Counted from the stretch's first letter, positions 34,793 through 44,174 are shown. The stretch: 64,000 bases of DNA from Glycomyces sp. TRM65418 (GCF_019710475.1 NZ_JAJFAX010000001.1:868001-932000), one strand, 5' to 3'. A program made the numbers and translations. The notes: generated by a model from the sequence alone, not told the origin.

Positions 34793-34831
34793 CTAACGAA
34801 GATGCTCCGCGGAACGCCCGCAGCTAATCAT
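34793..34831 (-). CDS. Possible leader peptide upstream of cimA
   Basis: Twelve-codon frame, MISCGRSAEHLR then TAG, about 20 bases before the attenuator hairpin. Codons 3-6 (34815-34823) are perfectly complementary over nine bases to the 5' arm of the hairpin plus its loop and closing pair (34756-34764), so they could form an antiterminator. There is only one Ile and one Leu codon and no clear ribosome site, so translation is speculative. Confidence 0.3.
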   Translation of the reverse strand: MISCGRSAEHLR

Positions 34832-34958
34832 GAGCTGGAAGGTCACGTTTCGTAGTATGCCATCGGGCCCTCACCCGAGCCAGCATTTCCCGAATCGTGG
34901 GATTCAGTGTGTCGTGCCGTCCATGCGCTCGCCGCCGCGCCCTCCGAAGCGGCGGCGC

Positions 34959-35720
34959 TCACCAGTGCGAGCGCAGCACGCGGCGGCGCTGCCACCACAG
35001 GACGAGGACCGCGCCGGCCGCGACCGCGAGGGTCGCGGCGGCGGCCGTGATGCCGAGGCCCGCGCCCGTGGTCGGGAGCTGGGCCTGGGCCACCGGGCTC
35101 GTCGCGTCGCCGGCGGACGGCGTCTCGCCCGGCGCCGGGGCCCCGCCCAGGGTCGGGGACTCGCCCGGCGTGGGCGACTCCCCCGGGGACGGCGTCTCGC
35201 CCGGGGGCGGCGCGCCGACGACGGCGAGCCTCCACTCCTGGAAGTGCTTGGTCGCGCCCGACTCGACCGCCACGGCGACGACTTCGGCGCCTTCGACGGC
35301 GTCATCGCGGTCTTCGAGCCCGAGGTGGTATCCGTCGGGGGTGATGAAGCGGAAGTCGTTGTGGCCGCGGGTGTCGTCGAAGACGACCCGCCACGCCAGA
35401 GCGTCGGCGCAGTCGGCGAGCGCGACCGGGACGGCGTCGCCGCCGCCCGAAGTGTCGGCGGTCAGGCACTGGCCGGTGGCCTCATGGCGGATCTGGTACT
35501 CGCCGAGGCCGACGAGGGCTTCCACGGCGTGGAAGGTCCACGCGTCGTAGTCGGCCGTCAGCCGCGCGCCGCCGTCGGTCCACGCCAGCGGAATGGTGTC
35601 GTGGTCCTTGAGGAAGACCCTGGCGGGCTCGGCGGGCACGGACTGGGCGTGGGCGGCGGCGGCCCACAGCGGCACGGCGGCGGCCGCGACGAGCGCGGCG
35701 CGGAACATCAGGGACTTCAT
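34959..35720 (-). CDS. LPTTG cell-wall-anchored protein
   Basis: 253-residue surface protein. A signal peptide (MKSLMFRAALVAAAAVPLWA, cleavage after AHA, about residue 25) is followed by a domain with the pattern YQIRHEATGQCLTADTSGGG, ALADCADALAWRVV and FRFITPDGYHLGLED, reminiscent of ricin-type beta-trefoil lectins. A Pro/Gly/Glu/Thr/Ser repeat stalk (about 173-205) leads to the sorting signal QLPTTG, a hydrophobic helix and the basic tail WWQRRRVLRSHW. A sortase would link it to peptidoglycan through the Thr. No sortase gene is seen in the window. Ligand unknown. Confidence 0.8.
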   Translation of the reverse strand: MKSLMFRAALVAAAAVPLWAAAAHAQSVPAEPARVFLKDHDTIPLAWTDGGARLTADYDAWTFHAVEALVGLGEYQIRHEATGQCLTADTSGGGDAVPVALADCADALAWRVVFDDTRGHNDFRFITPDGYHLGLEDRDDAVEGAEVVAVAVESGATKHFQEWRLAVVGAPPPGETPSPGESPTPGESPTLGGAPAPGETPSAGDATSPVAQAQLPTTGAGLGITAAAATLAVAAGAVLVLWWQRRRVLRSHW

Positions 35721-35773
35721 CCGCGAATTAGATCAAATGAGACACTTTCGCCTCCATGGCGATGGCGCGGGAG

Positions 35774-36568
35774 TCAGGCCGTCGCCTGGGGGCCGACGCT
35801 GCCGCGGATCTCGCTGGCCGCGTCCCCGGCCGCGCGCAGGCGGTCGGCGGCGTCGGTCAGCAGGTCGAGCGTCTCGTCGCCGCCGTGCGCCGACAGCGCC
35901 TGCTGGAGCCCGATCGAGCCGGCCAGGCACTCCCCCGCGGCGCTCACCATGTCCTCATAGGCCGCGACGCCGTGCTCCAGGCGTTCGACCATGCGCGACA
36001 GGTTCGCCTCCATGCCGGCGCGCTTGGCCTCAGGCGCGATGGCGATGGCCTGCTCGACGTCCCTGACGCCCAAGGCGAGCCGGTACAGCTCGTGCCCGGC
36101 CTTGGCGGCCCCGGCGAGGATCGCCACGGCCTCCGCGTTGCCTTCGAGGCGCTGCGCCATCTGCTCGGCCGCGATCGAGGCTCGCTCCAGCCGCTCGTAG
36201 GGGCGCAGGGCCCGGCTGCGGCGGAACTGGGCCTTGATGCGGCCGCGCCGGATGGCCTCGGCGGTCTCACCGAACAGACCGCGGGCCTCTTTGGACAGCC
36301 GCGCCGGGCCGAGGATCTCCAAGGAGTCGCGCTCGACGGCCGGCAGGGCCCGCGCGAGCCGCCGGTAGTCGAGCCAGCGGACCACGGCCATCGCGGTCGA
36401 GAACCCGGCCACGGTGACCCACACGCCGTCGGGGGCGCCCAGGCCCATGTAGGGCACGAAGAAGGCGCTGCCGGCGACAGCGCCTCCCGCGGTGGTGGTC
36501 CAGGACTTCGCGGAGGACAGGCGTGAACGCAGGCGCTTGAACGCGCGCTTGCGGTCCTTCGCGTCCAC
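35774..36568 (-). CDS. pspM: Phage-shock envelope-stress protein PspM
   Basis: 264-residue membrane protein. After a basic start (DRKRAFKRLRSRLSSAKSW) come two hydrophobic segments (about 26-43 and 48-65) and a long helical cytoplasmic region. Position directly behind pspA and clgR, size and topology match PspM (Rv2743c) of mycobacteria, which with PspA keeps the membrane stable under stress. The start is a GTG at 36568, 14 bases after the pspA stop. Sequence motifs alone are weak; the call leans on gene order. Confidence 0.75.
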   Translation of the reverse strand: MDAKDRKRAFKRLRSRLSSAKSWTTTAGGAVAGSAFFVPYMGLGAPDGVWVTVAGFSTAMAVVRWLDYRRLARALPAVERDSLEILGPARLSKEARGLFGETAEAIRRGRIKAQFRRSRALRPYERLERASIAAEQMAQRLEGNAEAVAILAGAAKAGHELYRLALGVRDVEQAIAIAPEAKRAGMEANLSRMVERLEHGVAAYEDMVSAAGECLAGSIGLQQALSAHGGDETLDLLTDAADRLRAAGDAASEIRGSVGPQATA

Positions 36569-36582
36569 CGGGGGTCCTTCCG

Positions 36583-37446
36583 TCAGTTCTTGGTCTTGTC
36601 GGCCTCGGCCTCGGCCGTGCCCTCGTCGTTGCCGAGGGACGCGCGGATGTCGGCGAGGCGGGCGTTGGTGGCCGACTCCTTCGACTCGATCGCGGGGCCC
36701 GCGGCCTTGCCGCCGGAGAGCTGCTCGCCTTCGAGCGACGCGCGGATCTGCTCCAGGCGGGAGGCCCCGGCCATGTCGCGGGTGGCGCGATTCACCTCGA
36801 GGAGGCGGCCTTCGACGGAGTTCGAGGCGAGTTCGGCGCGGCCCATCGCGTTCGAGTAGCGGCCCTCGATCTTGTCGCGGATCTCGTCGAAGTTGGGCAC
36901 GTTGCCGGGGGCGGCGGTCTGCGACATCGACTCCAGCGAGGAGGCGATGGTCTCCTGCATCTTGGCCTGCTCCAGCTGGCCGAGGAGCTTCGTGCGCTCC
37001 TGGAGCTTCTGCTGCAGGATCATCTGGTTGTTCTCGACGGCCTTCTTGGCCTGGTCGGCGGCGGTCAGCGCCTGGTCGTGCATCACCTTCATGTCCTCGA
37101 GGGACTGCTCGGTGGACACCAACTGGCCCGCGAGGATCTCCGCGGTGGACTCGAACTGCTGCGCCTTCGCCTCGTCGCCCTCGGCGCGGGCCTTGTCGGC
37201 GAGCACGAGGGCCTGGCGGGCCTGCGCCTGCAGGCGCTCGACCTCGGACATCGAGCGGTTGAGCTTCATCTCCAACTGGCGCTGGTTCCCGATCACGGAC
37301 GCCGCTTGGCCCACCAGCGCCTGGTGCTGCTTCTGGGCTTCTTCAATCGCCTGCTGGATCTGGATCTTGGGGTCGGCGTGCTCATCGATCTTCGCACCGA
37401 AGAGCGCCATCATGTATTTCCAGCCCTTGACGAACGGATTGGCCAT
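36583..37446 (-). CDS. pspA: PspA/IM30 family envelope-stress protein
   Basis: 287-residue coiled-coil protein of the PspA/Vipp1/IM30 (ESCRT-III-like) family that binds stressed membranes. [40 protein letters not shown] and [20 protein letters not shown] are family segments. An extra C-terminal part (about 225-287), with two related stretches ([13 protein letters not shown] and [13 protein letters not shown]), resembles the mycobacterial 35-kDa antigen. ATG 37446 follows AAGGA. It is the middle gene of clgR-pspA-pspM. Confidence 0.92.
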   Translation of the reverse strand: MANPFVKGWKYMMALFGAKIDEHADPKIQIQQAIEEAQKQHQALVGQAASVIGNQRQLEMKLNRSMSEVERLQAQARQALVLADKARAEGDEAKAQQFESTAEILAGQLVSTEQSLEDMKVMHDQALTAADQAKKAVENNQMILQQKLQERTKLLGQLEQAKMQETIASSLESMSQTAAPGNVPNFDEIRDKIEGRYSNAMGRAELASNSVEGRLLEVNRATRDMAGASRLEQIRASLEGEQLSGGKAAGPAIESKESATNARLADIRASLGNDEGTAEAEADKTKN

Positions 37447-37609
37447 TATCGGGGTCCTTCCGGTGGAGCTTGGCGAAGCTCGCGAGCCATAAATGAGCAA
37501 TGCAACGCCGACATGCCTCTAGTGTCGGACATCGGCGCCACCTATGTGGGACAGGGGGACGCCTCAATCGCCAAAACTACATCATCGGCCTTGGAGTTCA
37601 GGAGTACCG

Positions 37610-38092
37610 TCACGCCGCCGCACGGACCACCGAATCGGTCACTTCGCCACGACGGTGCCGAGAACGGACCTGGGCGATGGCCGCGGCCTTCTTCGCCGCG
37701 CCCGGGGAACCGTAGATCTGGCCGCTGGGCATCGCATGCCGGCGGCGCCGCGAAGGCTCCTCGGCGGATGATTCCTTCTCGCGCGGCATCGGCAGCACGG
37801 CGACCTGGCGGCTCTGCGGCTGCGGCGCTCCGCGCCCGGAGGAGGCGGCTTCGCCGAGCTCATGGGAGGCGACCTCGCGGGAGACCTCGGCGAGGACCTC
37901 GGACAGGCGCACCTGGAGGGCCCCGCACACCGAGGCGAGCAGTTCGCTCGACGGCTCCTTGTGGCCGCGCTCGATCTCGGAGAGGTACCCGAGACTCACG
38001 TTGGCCTGCTTCGACACGTCCCGCAGCGTCCGCTTCTGCGCGCGGCGGCGGCGCCGCAGGGTCTCTCCCAGCAGTTCCCGCAACAACACCAT
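37610..38092 (-). CDS. clgR: Transcriptional regulator ClgR
   Basis: 160-residue XRE-type regulator. The helix-turn-helix spans about 12-65 (TLRDVSKQANVSLGYLSEIE then RGHKEPSSELLASVCGAL), almost the textbook ClgR sequence. A Pro/Arg-rich region and a C-terminus ending in VVRAAA follow. In other actinobacteria ClgR activates clp protease and psp genes and is itself degraded by ClpP; an Ala-rich end fits such a degron (inference). ATG 38092 follows GAGGAGA at five bases. It heads the clgR-pspA-pspM order. Confidence 0.9.
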   Translation of the reverse strand: MVLLRELLGETLRRRRRAQKRTLRDVSKQANVSLGYLSEIERGHKEPSSELLASVCGALQVRLSEVLAEVSREVASHELGEAASSGRGAPQPQSRQVAVLPMPREKESSAEEPSRRRRHAMPSGQIYGSPGAAKKAAAIAQVRSRHRRGEVTDSVVRAAA

Positions 38093-38157
38093 AGGATTCT
38101 CCTCCGCGCCGCGATCGCTCGTGCGAGCTCGCTCGAGCCTAAGTGGGTCCTGCAAGC

Positions 38158-38739
38158 CTAGCTCGTCCGGTTCGGCTCACTCTTCCTAGATTTGAATGCT
38201 TTCCAGAGGTAATCCATTCCCGTCAGCACGGTGAGGACCACCGCACCGCCCATCAGCCACGGCCCCACCGCGTCCAGCGGCGAAGGCCACGGCCACAGAT
38301 ACCAGGCCACGGCCGTGATCTGCAGGATGGTCTTGAGCTTCCCGCCGCGGTCCGCGGCGATCACGGTCTTGCGGGCCACGGACATGCGCCACGCGGTGAT
38401 CCCGAGTTCCCTCGCGAGGATGACGGCGGTGACCCACCACGGCAGCGTGTCGTAGTAACTCAGCAGGATCAGCGCGGTGCCGATCATGACCTTGTCCGCA
38501 ATCGGGTCGGCGAGCTTCCCGAAGTCGGTGACCAGGCCGCGCGAGCGCGCGAGCCAGCCGTCCACGAAGTCCGTCGTCGCGATGAAGACGAACAGGGCGC
38601 ACGCGGCCATGCGCCAGCCGGAGTGCTCCATGCCCGAGAGGATCACGAAGACCGCGAAGACCGGGACCAGGAAGATCCGGGCCACCGTCACCACGTTCGC
38701 GATGTTCCACGGCGACGCCGGTCGCTCCTCGGTGGTCAC
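38158..38739 (-). CDS. pgsA: CDP-alcohol phosphatidyltransferase (phosphatidylglycerophosphate synthase-like)
   Basis: 193-residue integral membrane enzyme. The CDP-alcohol phosphotransferase motif D-x2-DG-x2-AR-x8-G-x3-D-x3-D is complete at residues 57-82 ([20 protein letters not shown] then ADPIAD). It would transfer phosphatidyl groups to glycerol 3-phosphate (or inositol phosphate) for phospholipid synthesis. The GTG start overlaps the rimO stop as GTGA (38736-38739), so the two genes are coupled. The acceptor is not provable from sequence. The same gene sits next to clgR in mycobacteria (pgsA3). Confidence 0.88.
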   Translation of the reverse strand: MTTEERPASPWNIANVVTVARIFLVPVFAVFVILSGMEHSGWRMAACALFVFIATTDFVDGWLARSRGLVTDFGKLADPIADKVMIGTALILLSYYDTLPWWVTAVILARELGITAWRMSVARKTVIAADRGGKLKTILQITAVAWYLWPWPSPLDAVGPWLMGGAVVLTVLTGMDYLWKAFKSRKSEPNRTS

Positions 38740-40214
38740 CAGGACTCCTCCACGATCTCGGCGACCAGGTCCACGCCGTGCGAGTCGACGACCTTGGCGG
38801 TCACGAAGTCGCCGACCGCGAGGCCCTCGACCTCGCCGACCAGCGCGACGGTGCCGTCGACCTCGGGGGCCTGGTGCGCGCCGCGGCCGTCCACGCCGTC
38901 GTCCTCGACGGACTCGACCAGGACGGTCATGACCTCGCCCACCCGCTCGGCCGCCCGCTGGCTCACCAGCTCGTCCACGAGCATCGACACGCGCGTGTGC
39001 CGCTCGGAGACGACGTCCTCGTCCACGTGCCCGTCGAGGTGCACCGCCTCGGTGCCGTCCTCGTCGGAGTAGGCGAACACGCCCGTCGAGTCCAGCCGGG
39101 CCTCCTCCAGGAAGCCCATGAGCTCCTCGACGTCCTCCTCGGTCTCGCCGGGGAAGCCGACGATGACGTTGGTGCGGGCCCCGGCCAGCGGCGCGCGCTC
39201 GCGGATCTGGGCCAGCAGCGCCAGGAAGTTCTCGGTCGACCCGAAGCGGCGCATCCGCCGCAGCACCTTCGCCGAAGAGTGCTGGAACGAGAGGTCGAAG
39301 TACGGCACCACCTTGTCGGTGCGCAGCATCGCCTCGATGAGGCTGGGCCGCAGCTCGGCCGGCTGCAGGTACGACAGGCGGATCCACTCGACGCCGTCGA
39401 TCGCCGCCATGCCCTCCAGCAGGTGCTCCAGCGCCTGGGAGTCGGCGAGGTCCTTGCCGTAGGAGGTGGTGTTCTCCGAGACGAGGTTGAGCTCCTTCAC
39501 GCCCTCGGAGGCGAGCCACGCGGCCTCGGCCAGGATCTCCTCGGGAGTCCGGGACACGAACGAGCCGCGGAAGGACGGGATCGCGCAGAACGTGCAGCGA
39601 CGGTCGCATCCGGAGGCGAGCTTCAAGTTCGCGACGGGGCCGTCCGACAGGCGCTTGCGCACCACCGCGAGGTGCTGCGGGGCGCCCTCGGCCACGCCCG
39701 CGGCGTCGGCCTGCTCGATGCGCGTGTGCCCCGGCACGACGGCCGCGGCGCTCTGGCGCGCGGCCGGGGCCAGCGGCAGGAGCTTGCGGCGGTCCGACGG
39801 CTGGTGGGACTCCACGGCGCGGCCGGCGAGGATGTCGTCGAGCCGCGCGGCCATGTCCGGGTAGTGGTCGAACCCGAGCACCGCGTCGGCCTCGGGGAGG
39901 CTCTCGGCGAGCTCTTTGCCGTACCGCTCGGCCATGCAGCCGGTCGCGACCACCTTCGCACCGGTCGCGGAGGCGTCCAGGAGCACGTCTATCGACTCGG
40001 CCTTGGCCTGCTCGATGAAACCGCAGGTGTTGACCATCACGACGTCGGCGTTCTCGCCGTCGTCGCTGACGCGCCAGCCGCCGGCGGCCAAGCGGGCCGC
40101 CAGCTCCTCGGAATCGGTCTCGTTGCGGGCGCAACCGAGCGTCAGGAGCGCGACGCTCTTGGAGCGGTCGACGTCGTGGGATTCCTGAGAACGGGTCGAA
40201 TGAGCTGCAGACAC
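38736..40214 (-). CDS. rimO: Ribosomal protein S12 methylthiotransferase RimO
   Basis: 492-residue radical-SAM methylthiotransferase modifying an Asp of ribosomal protein S12. The N-terminal UPF0004 domain has Cys28, Cys64 and Cys93 ([26 protein letters not shown]) for one iron-sulfur cluster. The radical SAM motif C-x3-C-x2-C is at 203, 207 and 210 (GCDRRCTFC), and a TRAM domain closes the C-terminus. The GTG at 40214 has TACGCT six bases ahead and no ribosome site, so the mRNA is probably leaderless. Confidence 0.92.
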   Translation of the reverse strand: MSAAHSTRSQESHDVDRSKSVALLTLGCARNETDSEELAARLAAGGWRVSDDGENADVVMVNTCGFIEQAKAESIDVLLDASATGAKVVATGCMAERYGKELAESLPEADAVLGFDHYPDMAARLDDILAGRAVESHQPSDRRKLLPLAPAARQSAAAVVPGHTRIEQADAAGVAEGAPQHLAVVRKRLSDGPVANLKLASGCDRRCTFCAIPSFRGSFVSRTPEEILAEAAWLASEGVKELNLVSENTTSYGKDLADSQALEHLLEGMAAIDGVEWIRLSYLQPAELRPSLIEAMLRTDKVVPYFDLSFQHSSAKVLRRMRRFGSTENFLALLAQIRERAPLAGARTNVIVGFPGETEEDVEELMGFLEEARLDSTGVFAYSDEDGTEAVHLDGHVDEDVVSERHTRVSMLVDELVSQRAAERVGEVMTVLVESVEDDGVDGRGAHQAPEVDGTVALVGEVEGLAVGDFVTAKVVDSHGVDLVAEIVEESW

Positions 40215-40220
40215 CAGGAA

Positions 40221-40226
40221 AGCGTA
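40221..40226 (-). promoter_or_regulatory. Leaderless -10 box (TACGCT)
   Basis: On the minus strand TACGCT ends six bases before the rimO GTG. Confidence 0.5.
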
Positions 40227-40392
40227 CCCACCGGTGCATCGCGAACGCCCGCGCGGCGGGCAGGGCCACACCGATACCCGGCGGTACAGTGACGGACCTA
40301 ACGGGCCGGGGCCCCCGGAGGGTCGATTCGGACCGTTCCCGACCCCTTTGCGCAGGGGCAACAGCGGATCACCGCCCGTTGCGCCGATACCT

Positions 40393-40398
40393 TAGGCT
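40393..40398 (+). promoter_or_regulatory. Leaderless -10 box (TAGGCT)
   Basis: TAGGCT ends six bases before the ATG at 40405. No ribosome site is present. Confidence 0.55.
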
Positions 40399-40404
40399 TG
40401 CCGC

Positions 40405-41502
40405 ATGTCCCCCAAAGGCATCGCCCAAGCCGCTCCGCCCACCCCACGTATCGCGACCCGACGAACCGCCTTCGCGGTGCTCGCCATCGCCGCCGCGCTG
40501 CCCCTGTCCGCCTGCGGCGAGGTGCCCACGGGCACGCTCCACACCCGCGCCGGATACACCGTCGCCAGCGAGGAGGTCCCCGTCTCGGTCTGCCCGGCCG
40601 AAGACGAGTCCCGGTTCGCCGGCGACGAGGGCCTGCTCATCGGCCCGCACTTCGCGCTCCGCGTCGAGTGCGTGGCCTCGTTCGACGCGATCCCGGAGGG
40701 CTTCCAGCTCGAGTACCTGCTCGGCGAGGACACGAGCCTGTACTCCCCCGAGCCCGGCCACGAGTTCACGCTCGTCCAGTTCGCGCCCGACCCCGGCGTC
40801 GAGGTCCCGTACCCGAACGACGACCTTTCCGGCCTGTCCGCGACCCTCTCGATCGGGGACCGGACCTGGGACTTCGAAGGCGAGGCGCCCGTGCCGGGCG
40901 CGGTGTACTTCACCGTCGCCGAGAAGGACGCGGCCGTGACGCTCGAAGTGGTCGACAACGAGCGGACCCAGACGATGGACCTGCGCGCCCGCACCAAGGA
41001 GGGCCTGATCCAGGCGCTCTACCACGGCTCCACGTTCGAGGTGAACACCGATCCGGCGACCGGCTCCGTCGACGGCTACACCACCTCCGGCAGCTACGAG
41101 TACTGGTTCGACGACTGGAAGTACTCGACGCAGTTCACCGTCACCCGCGAGGTGTTCGAGCCGGGCACGGGCTGGGTCGCCGAGCCCGACCGGGCCGTCC
41201 TCGGCGTCGAGTTCGGGTGGCTGCATTCGGGCAGCGGCCTGGAGTGGGCCATCGACCCGCAGGAGGCCCTCAAGGTCACCGGTCCCGAAGGCGACTTGAC
41301 GGCGCTCACCGCCGAGCACGTGGACGAGGAGTGGAACGGCGGCGTCTGGCGCACGTTCACCCTCAAGTACGACGTTCCCGCCGACGCGCTGGCGTTCACG
41401 TTGAACTTCCACCCCGAAGGGCCGGTCAAGTGGCCCGAGGAGGACATCTCGCTGCCGATCACCGGCGACAAGAACCACGAGATCGCCGTCAGTTTCGAAT
41501 AG
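40405..41502 (+). CDS. Hypothetical lipoprotein (365 aa)
   Basis: Exported lipoprotein of unknown function. A basic N-region, a hydrophobic stretch and the lipobox LSAC (Cys37) predict a membrane-anchored protein. The rest is a beta-rich domain with many Trp/Tyr/Phe pairs (YEYWFDDWKYSTQF, FGWLHSGSGLEW). Two halves with related ends (TLSIGDRTWDFEGEAPV and the FTLNFHPEGPVKWPE region) suggest a repeated Ig-like or jelly-roll fold. No family recognised. Leaderless start at 40405. Confidence 0.75.
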   Translation: MSPKGIAQAAPPTPRIATRRTAFAVLAIAAALPLSACGEVPTGTLHTRAGYTVASEEVPVSVCPAEDESRFAGDEGLLIGPHFALRVECVASFDAIPEGFQLEYLLGEDTSLYSPEPGHEFTLVQFAPDPGVEVPYPNDDLSGLSATLSIGDRTWDFEGEAPVPGAVYFTVAEKDAAVTLEVVDNERTQTMDLRARTKEGLIQALYHGSTFEVNTDPATGSVDGYTTSGSYEYWFDDWKYSTQFTVTREVFEPGTGWVAEPDRAVLGVEFGWLHSGSGLEWAIDPQEALKVTGPEGDLTALTAEHVDEEWNGGVWRTFTLKYDVPADALAFTLNFHPEGPVKWPEEDISLPITGDKNHEIAVSFE

Positions 41503-41508
41503 GCCGAG

Positions 41509-41534
41509 CGGGCCGGTCCGGATGGACCGGCCCG
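41509..41534. terminator. Bidirectional terminator
   Basis: CGGGCCGGTCC / GGACCGGCCCG with a GGAT loop, between the converging lipoprotein and ftsK genes. Confidence 0.75.
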
Positions 41535-41541
41535 TCTCGTC

Positions 41542-44100
41542 TCAGCCCTGGAGCGAGGCGATGACCTCGTCGAGCTCTTCGGGTTTGACGAGCACGTCGC
41601 GGGCCTTGGTCCCTTCGGAGGGGCCGACGACGCCGCGGGTCTCCATGAGGTCCATGAGCCGCCCGGCCTTCGCGAAGCCGACGCGGAGCTTGCGCTGCAG
41701 CATCGAGGTCGAGCCGAACTGGGTGGTGACGACCTGCTCGATCGCCTGGATGAGCAGTTCGAGGTCGTCGCCGATGTCGGGGTCGATGTCGCGCTTGGAG
41801 CCCGGCGGCGCGGTGACCTCGTCGATGAACTGCGGCTCCATCTGCGACTTCACGTGGGCGACGACCGCCTCGATCTCATCGTCGCCGACCCAGGCGCCCT
41901 GGATGCGTTCGGGTTTGGACGCGCCCATGGGCAGGAAGAGCCCGTCGCCGCGGCCGACGAGCTTCTCGGCGCCCGGCTGGTCGAGGATGACCCGCGAGTC
42001 GGCGAGCGACGAGGTCGAGAACGCCAGCCGGGACGGCACGTTGGCCTTGATCAGGCCGGTCACGACGTCCACCGACGGCCGCTGCGTCGCGAGCACCAAG
42101 TGGATGCCCGCCGCGCGCGCCAGCTGCGTGATGCGGACGACCGACTCCTCGACGTCCCGGGCCGCGACCATCATGAGGTCGGCCAGCTCGTCCACGATGA
42201 CGAGCAGGTACGGGTGCGGCCGCAGCTCGCGGCCGGACGCGGGATCGGTCTTGAGTTCGCCCGAACGGACTTTGCGGTTGAAATCGTCCACATGCCGCAC
42301 TCCCGCTTTGGCGAGGTCCTCATAGCGCATGTCCATCTCCTTGACGACCCACTGGAGCGCGTCGGAGGCCTTCTTCGGGTTCGTGACGATGGGATGGACG
42401 AGGTGCGGCACGCCTTCGTACGTGGTGAGCTCGACCCGCTTGGGGTCGATGAGCAGCAACCGGACCTGCTCGGGAGTCGCCCGGACCAGCAGCGACACCA
42501 AGAGTGTGTTGATACAGCTCGATTTACCCGAACCCGTGGCGCCGGCGATGAGCAGATGCGGCGTCTTCGTCAGGTTCGTGAGGATGTAGCCGCCCTCGAT
42601 GTCCTTGCCGAGGGCGACGATCATCGGGTGGTCGTCCGACCGGGCCAGCGGCGACCGCAGGACGTCGCCGAGGGACACGTCGTCGCGGTCGACGTTCGGG
42701 ATCTCGACGCCGATCGCGCTCTTGCCCGGGATCGGGTTGATGATCCGGATGTCGGAGCTCTTGACGGCGTAGGCGATGTTCTTCGACAGCTGGATGATCC
42801 GCTCGACCTTCACGGCCGGGCCGAGCTCCACCTCGTAGCGGGTCACCGTGGGACCGCGGGTGAAACCGGTGACGGCTGCGTCCACGTTGAACTGCTGGAA
42901 CACCTCTTGCAGCGCGGCGATGACCTCTTCGTTGGCTTTGGACCGCTTCTTGGCGGCCGGGCCGGTCGGGAGGAGATCCATCGACGGGAGGCGATAGTCG
43001 CCGTCCACCGCCGCACCGCCGTCGGAGAGCGTCGGCTGCTCGACGCGCTGGGGCGGCGGCGAGTGCTTCGGCGGCTCGCGCACGGGCTCCGGCTCCGGTT
43101 CGGGCTCCGCCTCGGGCTTCACGGTCTCGCCGTTGAGCTCGGGGACCTCTTCGGGCGAGAGGCGCGGCAGGACCGTGGTCGGGCGGTGGATGCGGCGGGA
43201 CTCCTCATCCTTGAGGCGCTTGGCTTCGCGGCTCTCGGCGCGCGTCATGCGCGGCTCGGCGCCGCCCTCGTCCTCGTCCTCGTAGGCCTCGACCTTGCCG
43301 GTGGCCAGGCCCCACAGGAGCGCGAGCTTCATCGGCACCTGGTTGAGCGGCGTCGCCGTCGCGACCAGGACGCCGAAGAGGAGCAGCAGCACCAGGAGCG
43401 GGAACGCCACGTACGCCGAGACGCCCATGGCCAGGCCGCCGCCGACGAGCCAGCCGATCTGGCCGCCCGCGACCATGCGCTCGTCCATGTCGGACGGCAG
43501 GCCCGACATGAGGTGCAGCAGACCGAGGCTGGCGAGCCAGATGCCGCCCCAGCCGACCAGCGACCGGCCGTGCGCCTCCTCCGGCGGCTCCTGCCGCATC
43601 ACGCGCAGGCCCCACAGGACGAGGAGGACCGGGAGGGCGCGGGTGGCGAGGCCGAGGAGCCAGTCGAGGATGAACGCGAGCCGCTCGCCGACGGGGCCGG
43701 CCACGTCGAACCAGACCGCGCAGGCGAGGACGATCGCGAGGGCGATGAGGAGGAGCCCCAGGCCGTCGCGGCGATGCGCGGGATCGAGCTCGCGGGCGGT
43801 GGCGGCCTCCTTGCCGACCGAGCGGGCCATCCAGCCGGTGGTGCGGGCGGTGCCGACCCACAGGCCCCGTATGCCCATGCCGAGGGCTTCGAGCGGTCCG
43901 GGGACCGCGTCGAGGCGGCCGCGCTTGGCGGGCGCGGCCTTCTTGGCGGTCCGCTTGGCCGCCTTCTTCGCGGTCTTCTTGGCGGGAGGCTTGCTCGCGG
44001 CGGCGGCGGGCTTGCGGCGCGCCGCGGGCGCGCCGCTCTTGCGAGCCGTGCCGCCCTTGCGGCCGTTGCCGCCGGATCTGCCGCTCGTCCTGGCCATCAT
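41542..44100 (-). CDS. ftsK: DNA translocase FtsK/SpoIIIE
   Basis: 852-residue septal DNA pump that clears chromosomes from the division site. A Lys/Ala-rich N-terminus (AKKTAKKAAKRTAKKAAPAK) is followed by four or five membrane helices (about 110-270), a Pro/Glu-rich linker, and the motor with Walker A GATGSGKSS (about 518-526) and Walker B LLVIVDELADLM (about 632-643). A C-terminal gamma domain recognises orienting DNA sites (SMLQRKLRVGFAKAGRLMDL). Two adjacent ATG codons (44100 and 44097) are possible starts; TAACGT seven bases upstream suggests a leaderless mRNA. It is divergent from the SDR gene. Confidence 0.95.
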   Translation of the reverse strand: MMARTSGRSGGNGRKGGTARKSGAPAARRKPAAAASKPPAKKTAKKAAKRTAKKAAPAKRGRLDAVPGPLEALGMGIRGLWVGTARTTGWMARSVGKEAATARELDPAHRRDGLGLLLIALAIVLACAVWFDVAGPVGERLAFILDWLLGLATRALPVLLVLWGLRVMRQEPPEEAHGRSLVGWGGIWLASLGLLHLMSGLPSDMDERMVAGGQIGWLVGGGLAMGVSAYVAFPLLVLLLLFGVLVATATPLNQVPMKLALLWGLATGKVEAYEDEDEGGAEPRMTRAESREAKRLKDEESRRIHRPTTVLPRLSPEEVPELNGETVKPEAEPEPEPEPVREPPKHSPPPQRVEQPTLSDGGAAVDGDYRLPSMDLLPTGPAAKKRSKANEEVIAALQEVFQQFNVDAAVTGFTRGPTVTRYEVELGPAVKVERIIQLSKNIAYAVKSSDIRIINPIPGKSAIGVEIPNVDRDDVSLGDVLRSPLARSDDHPMIVALGKDIEGGYILTNLTKTPHLLIAGATGSGKSSCINTLLVSLLVRATPEQVRLLLIDPKRVELTTYEGVPHLVHPIVTNPKKASDALQWVVKEMDMRYEDLAKAGVRHVDDFNRKVRSGELKTDPASGRELRPHPYLLVIVDELADLMMVAARDVEESVVRITQLARAAGIHLVLATQRPSVDVVTGLIKANVPSRLAFSTSSLADSRVILDQPGAEKLVGRGDGLFLPMGASKPERIQGAWVGDDEIEAVVAHVKSQMEPQFIDEVTAPPGSKRDIDPDIGDDLELLIQAIEQVVTTQFGSTSMLQRKLRVGFAKAGRLMDLMETRGVVGPSEGTKARDVLVKPEELDEVIASLQG

Positions 44101-44107
44101 GCCCCAT

Positions 44108-44113
44108 ACGTTA
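44108..44113 (-). promoter_or_regulatory. -10 box (TAACGT) for ftsK
   Basis: On the minus strand TAACGT ends seven bases before the ATG at 44100. Confidence 0.45.
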
Positions 44114-44162
44114 CCGCCCTCATGCCGAGCCGAGTCGGCCCGAAGGCGACCGCGGATGCGAC

Positions 44163-44168
44163 TAATGT
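44163..44168 (+). promoter_or_regulatory. Leaderless -10 box (TAATGT)
   Basis: TAATGT ends six bases before the ATG of the SDR gene at 44175, back to back with the ftsK promoter. Confidence 0.55.
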
Positions 44169-44174
44169 GACGGC

